64,000 bases of DNA. Origin: Pseudonocardia cypriaca. Its GTDB lineage: Bacteria > Actinomycetota > Actinomycetes > Mycobacteriales > Pseudonocardiaceae. Each line of letters opens with the position of its first letter. Positions within the stretch are counted from its first letter, which is position 1. This document shows, in pieces, positions 60,656-64,000 of the stretch. The stretch lies in NCBI RefSeq assembly GCF_006717045.1, contig NZ_VFPH01000002.1, forward strand, positions 1,798,001-1,862,000. Direction: 5' to 3'. A model generated the notes under the pieces. That model made no database searches and was not told the DNA's origin. It saw only the letters and a list, made by a program, of their open reading frames with translations. A program made the position numbers and the translations under genes.

Positions 60656-61174
60656 TCAAGCGGATGGCAGCGTGGACGGGTCGAGCATCAGCAACCCCTC
60701 CCCCGCAGGCGCGAACCCGGCGCGGCGGTAGAAGGGCGCGCTGCCGGTGGTCGGCGCCAGGATCAGGCGGCGGTAGCGCCGCGCCTTCGCGTGCTCGACC
60801 ACGGCCTCGAGCAGCGCGGCCGGCACCCCGCGGTCGGCGAACGACGCGAGCACGAAGGCGTTGCCGACGTGCCCCATCCGCCCGCCCCGCGCGCCCGGCC
60901 GCGGCATGTGCACGATCTCCAGCACGTTGATCGAACCGACCGCGGTGTAACCGCTGCGCGGCGAGCCGACCTCGGCGACCCAGAACGTCCGCCGCGGCAG
61001 CTCCACCCGCCACCACTGCGCGAACGACGCCTCGAACCCGGGGTCCTCCACCGGGTACCCGAGGCGTTCCTCCAGCCAGGCGCGCCGCAACCCGGCGAGC
61101 GCGCTCAGGTCGCGCTCGTCGGCCACGCGGATCGCGACCTGCTGTCCGAACTCGGTATCGGCGACCTCAGCCAC
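60656..61174 (-). CDS. GNAT-family N-acetyltransferase
   Basis: A 172-residue protein with the GNAT acetyl-CoA fold: VAIRVADERDLSALAGLRRA, then GHVGNAFVLASFADRGVPAA as the P-loop-like pantetheine site (typical R/Q-x-x-G-x-G/A is here DRGVPAA), and TTGSAPFYRRAGFAP as the end. GTG at 61174 overlaps the radical SAM gene by 8 bases, so both share a message. The substrate is unknown. Confidence 0.83.
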   Translation of the reverse strand: MAEVADTEFGQQVAIRVADERDLSALAGLRRAWLEERLGYPVEDPGFEASFAQWWRVELPRRTFWVAEVGSPRSGYTAVGSINVLEIVHMPRPGARGGRMGHVGNAFVLASFADRGVPAALLEAVVEHAKARRYRRLILAPTTGSAPFYRRAGFAPAGEGLLMLDPSTLPSA

Positions 61175-63158
61175 CTGCGCCCGCGTTCCCCCTGGCCGAC
61201 GCCGTCCCTTCGCCCCGCGCACCTCCGGTGAGCGGGTTCACCACCGTCAGCGGCAGCAGCGTGGTGCCGCTGGGGCCGACCTCGATGTCCGTGCCCGTCG
61301 ACGGGCACACGCCGCAGTCGAAGCACGGGGTCCACCGGCAGTCGTCCTGCTCCCGGCCGGACAGCGCGTCCTGCCAGTCGTCCCAGAGCCAGTCGCGCTC
61401 CAGACCGGAGTCGAGGTGGTCCCACGGCAGCACCTCGTCGCGGTCGCGCTCGCGGGTGGTGAACCACGCCAGCGAAACCCCGAGCGGCTCCAGCTCGGCC
61501 GTGCAGGCCTGCACCCAGCGCTGGTAGGAGAAGTGCTCGCTCCAGCCGTCGAACCGGCCGCCCTCGCGCCACACCCGCTCGATCACGCGGCCGACGCGCC
61601 GGTCGCCGCGGGCGAGCAGGCCTTCGATCAGCGACGGCTCGCCGTCGTGGTAGCGCATGCCGACGTTGCGGCCGAGCCTGCGGTTGCTGTTGACCTTCTC
61701 CCGCAGCTTGCGCAGCCGGTCGTCGATCACCTCGGGGGACGCCTGCGCCGCCCACTGGAACGGGGTGTGCGGCTTGGGGACGAACCCGCCGATCGAGATC
61801 GTGCAGCGCACGTCGTTGCGGCCGGACGCCTCGCGGCCGGCGCGGATCACGTTGTGCGCCATGTCCGCGATCTGCAGGACGTCCTCGTCCTCCTCGGTGG
61901 GCAGGCCGCACATGAAGTACAGCTTCACCTGCCGCCAGCCCTGCGCGAACGCCTCCGAGACGGTGCGGATGAGGTCGTCCTCCGACACCATCTTGTTGAT
62001 CACGCGCCGGATCCGCTCCGACCCGCCCTCCGGGGCGAACGTGAGGCCGGAGCGTCGGCCGTTGCGGGAGATCTCGTTGGCGAGGTCAATGTTGAACGCG
62101 TCGACGCGGGTGCTCGGCAGCGAGAGCGAGGTGTTGGTGCCCTCGTAGCGGTCGGCGAGGCCCTTGGTGATCTCGGCGATCTCGGAGTGGTCGGCGCTGG
62201 ACAGCGACAGCAGCCCCACCTCGTCGAAGCCGCTCGCGCGCACCGCGGCATCGACCATCTCACCGACACCCTGCAGCGACCGTTCCCGGACCGGACGGGT
62301 GATCATCCCGGCCTGGCAGAACCGGCAGCCGCGGGTGCAGCCGCGGAAGATCTCGACGCTCGCGCGCTCGTGCACGGTGTCGGCGAGCGGCACGAGCGGC
62401 TGCTTCGGGTACGGCCAGGCGTCGAGGTCGGTGGTGGTGCGCTTGGTGACGCTGCGCGGCACGCGCTCGTCGACGGGCGTGACGGCGGCGATGGCGCCGT
62501 CGGGGCCGTAGCTCACCTCGTACAGCGACGGGACGTAGCAGCCGTCGACGCCGGCCAGCCGCAGCAGGAGCTCGCGGCGCCCACCGGGACGGCCATCGGC
62601 CTTCCACGCCTTGACGACGTCGGTGATCTCGCCGACCACCTCCTCGCCGTCGCCGATCGCGGCCACGTCGACGAAGTCGGCGATCGGCTCCGGGTTGAAC
62701 GCGGCGTGTCCGCCCGCCACCACGATCGGGTGGTCGGTGCCCCGATCGACGGCGTGCAGCGGGATGCCGGCGAGGTCGAGCGCCGTGAGCAGGTTGGTGT
62801 ACCCGAGCTCGGTGGAGAAGCTGACGCCGAGCAGGTCGAAGGCGCCGAGCGGCCGGTGCGAGTCGACTGTGAACGCGGGGACGCGGTGCTCGCGCATCAG
62901 CGCCTCGAGGTCCGGCCAGACCGCGTAGCAACGCTCGGCGAGCGCGTCCTGCCGCTCGTTGAGCAGCTCGTACAGAATCATGACGCCCTGGTTGGGCAGC
63001 CCGACCTCGTACGCGTCGGGGTACATGAGCGCCCACCGGACGGCGGCCGACTCCCAGTCCTTCACCTGCGCGTTCAGCTCGCCGCCGACGTACTGCACGG
63101 GCTTCGAGACGCGCGGCAGCAGCGGCTCGAGGTCCGGAAAAATCGACGGTGCCGTCAT
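61167..63158 (-). CDS. TIGR03960-family B12-binding-type radical SAM protein
   Basis: A 663-residue radical SAM enzyme. The 4Fe-4S cysteines are Cys274, Cys278 and Cys281 in FRGCTRGCRFCQAG. GLLSLSSADHSEI and LTFAPEGGSERIRRVINKM follow in the TIM barrel, and CFDCGVC near the end offers another metal site. VAGGHAAFNPEPIADFVD in the first part matches the Rossmann-type (B12-like) domain. Its usual partner TIGR03936/DUF2344 is at 37167-37946. Function is thought to be RNA- or cofactor-related but is not established. Confidence 0.92.
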   Translation of the reverse strand: MTAPSIFPDLEPLLPRVSKPVQYVGGELNAQVKDWESAAVRWALMYPDAYEVGLPNQGVMILYELLNERQDALAERCYAVWPDLEALMREHRVPAFTVDSHRPLGAFDLLGVSFSTELGYTNLLTALDLAGIPLHAVDRGTDHPIVVAGGHAAFNPEPIADFVDVAAIGDGEEVVGEITDVVKAWKADGRPGGRRELLLRLAGVDGCYVPSLYEVSYGPDGAIAAVTPVDERVPRSVTKRTTTDLDAWPYPKQPLVPLADTVHERASVEIFRGCTRGCRFCQAGMITRPVRERSLQGVGEMVDAAVRASGFDEVGLLSLSSADHSEIAEITKGLADRYEGTNTSLSLPSTRVDAFNIDLANEISRNGRRSGLTFAPEGGSERIRRVINKMVSEDDLIRTVSEAFAQGWRQVKLYFMCGLPTEEDEDVLQIADMAHNVIRAGREASGRNDVRCTISIGGFVPKPHTPFQWAAQASPEVIDDRLRKLREKVNSNRRLGRNVGMRYHDGEPSLIEGLLARGDRRVGRVIERVWREGGRFDGWSEHFSYQRWVQACTAELEPLGVSLAWFTTRERDRDEVLPWDHLDSGLERDWLWDDWQDALSGREQDDCRWTPCFDCGVCPSTGTDIEVGPSGTTLLPLTVVNPLTGGARGEGTASARGNAGAGG

Positions 63159-63220
63159 GTTTGCCCAGGGTAGCCCCGACCCGATCGGGGCAACCTCGCG
63201 GCCAGCCGTTGACCCGGCAC

Positions 63221-63997
63221 TCAGCCCCAGGCGGCGCGCACCGGGAAGCCCGCGGTGCTGATCCGCCGCGCGGTGGCCGCGAGGACGACCACGAGCGCGA
63301 TCGCGCCCGCGACCACGACGGCCTCCGGCGGGTCGTTGAGCGCGGTGCCCACGAGCGCCCACATCACGGCGATCGCGAACGGCACGACCGCAGTGCCCGA
63401 CAGCACCGCCCACGACACCGTGGCGGTGACCGCGAGCAGCACGACCACGGCGGCGATCGCCGCAAGCGCCCCGGTGCCGGGCAGGCCGATCCACACGCCG
63501 GTGGCCGCGGTGCCCATCGGCGTGGCCATGCAGACCCAACCCGCGTAGAGCGCGACGGGGCCGCGCGCCACGACCCGCTCCACCACGCTCTCGGCGGGCA
63601 TCCGGCAGTACCGCCCGAACACGAGGGTGATGCTCACGAGCAGCCCGATGAGCATCAGCTGCGCGAGCGGCAGCCAGCCGGCGCCGAACGACAGCACCCA
63701 ACCCATGTTGAACACGGCCGAGGCGGCCATCCACCACCCCGTCGTGCGGTGGGCCTGACGGGCCCGCTGCGCGGGCAGTGCCTGGAAGACGGCGTAGCCG
63801 ACGAACCCGACGTAGATCGGCACCCACGCCGCGAACGCCCAACCGGCGGCGAGCAACGGGCTCGGGTACTCGCGCGCGACCGTGCCGACCGTATCGCCGG
63901 CCACCGCCGCAACCAGTACCTGCGCAACCGCGAGCAGCGCCACCACCACGTTCCGAACGAGATCGGTCCGGGTGGGGCCCGGCGAGAGGACCGTCAT
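63221..63997 (-). CDS. TspO/MBR-like (tryptophan-rich sensory) membrane protein
   Basis: A 258-residue membrane protein with about seven hydrophobic segments. AAGWAFAAWVPIYVGFVGYA and TTGWWMAASAVFNMGWVLSF hold several Trp residues in the pattern of TspO-related proteins, which are 160 residues in the classical group, so this is a longer relative. ATG at 63997 gives MTVLSPGPTRTDL. Function could be tetrapyrrole or stress-signal binding, by family analogy only. Confidence 0.6.
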   Translation of the reverse strand: MTVLSPGPTRTDLVRNVVVALLAVAQVLVAAVAGDTVGTVAREYPSPLLAAGWAFAAWVPIYVGFVGYAVFQALPAQRARQAHRTTGWWMAASAVFNMGWVLSFGAGWLPLAQLMLIGLLVSITLVFGRYCRMPAESVVERVVARGPVALYAGWVCMATPMGTAATGVWIGLPGTGALAAIAAVVVLLAVTATVSWAVLSGTAVVPFAIAVMWALVGTALNDPPEAVVVAGAIALVVVLAATARRISTAGFPVRAAWG

Positions 63998-64000
63998 GCC

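Overview
The window is about 64 kb of very GC-rich DNA, dense with ATG/GTG-started genes in overlapping operons. It carries Tat and lipoprotein signals, SARP and IclR regulators, an EspC/WXG-like secretion-substrate trio and a long IF2-like N-terminus on RNase E. Together these point to a filamentous actinomycete of the Pseudonocardia / Pseudonocardiales type. This is inferred from gene content; no rRNA, tRNA, integrase, transposase or CRISPR array was seen.

Layout. 0-7.3 kb: tail of an Ldh_2-type dehydrogenase, an exported protein, then a LacI-controlled ThuA-type sugar operon (SBP, two permeases, ThuA, Gfo/Idh) with two matching LacI operators and no own ATPase. 7.3-9.5 kb: degenerate 2H phosphoesterase and a YbaB/EspC/WXG-like trio. 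9.5-19.1 kb: a VWA protein and a MoxR ATPase, normally neighbours, separated by a TetR regulon (TauD dioxygenase, NitT/TauT-type ABC importer, adenosine-deaminase-family enzyme, PhyH dioxygenase) in which three promoters share one 18-bp palindrome. 19.1-25.6 kb: small CxxC protein, an MFS exporter preceded by a 30-residue three-repeat peptide and a hairpin, RecQ-PRTase, a permease remnant, an HxlR/membrane-protein divergent pair, and a convergent intergenic region full of a structured 175-bp repeat. 24.9-29.3 kb: GntR-controlled sugar-acid genes (ManD mannonate dehydratase, MHS transporter, idonate-type dehydrogenase). 29.3-38 kb: housekeeping block on the minus strand (PIMT-like, proB, obg, rpmA, rplU, rne, TIGR03936).

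38-60.6 kb is accessory: two frameshifted genes, SRPBCC, AraC, then a long minus-strand set in which a BMP-type nucleoside ABC importer is joined to a metal-dependent amidohydrolase and a 2-oxoglutarate oxygenase, with XRE-cupin and IclR regulators and an APC permease. It continues with a Tat-exported amine oxidase plus a RidA-like lipoprotein, HAD, MFS and PIG-L genes, and a SARP regulator divergent from a methyltransferase. 60.6-64 kb: GNAT, the TIGR03960 radical SAM protein (usual partner of TIGR03936, here about 23 kb away) and a TspO-like protein.

Most interesting items: (1) the structured inverted-terminal repeat in three copies, with compensatory changes; (2) the three-repeat peptide, hairpin and MFS unit with no canonical MFS start codon; (3) the three-operator TetR regulon lying exactly between moxR and its VWA partner. 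Gene calls rest on motif reading only; no database search was possible.
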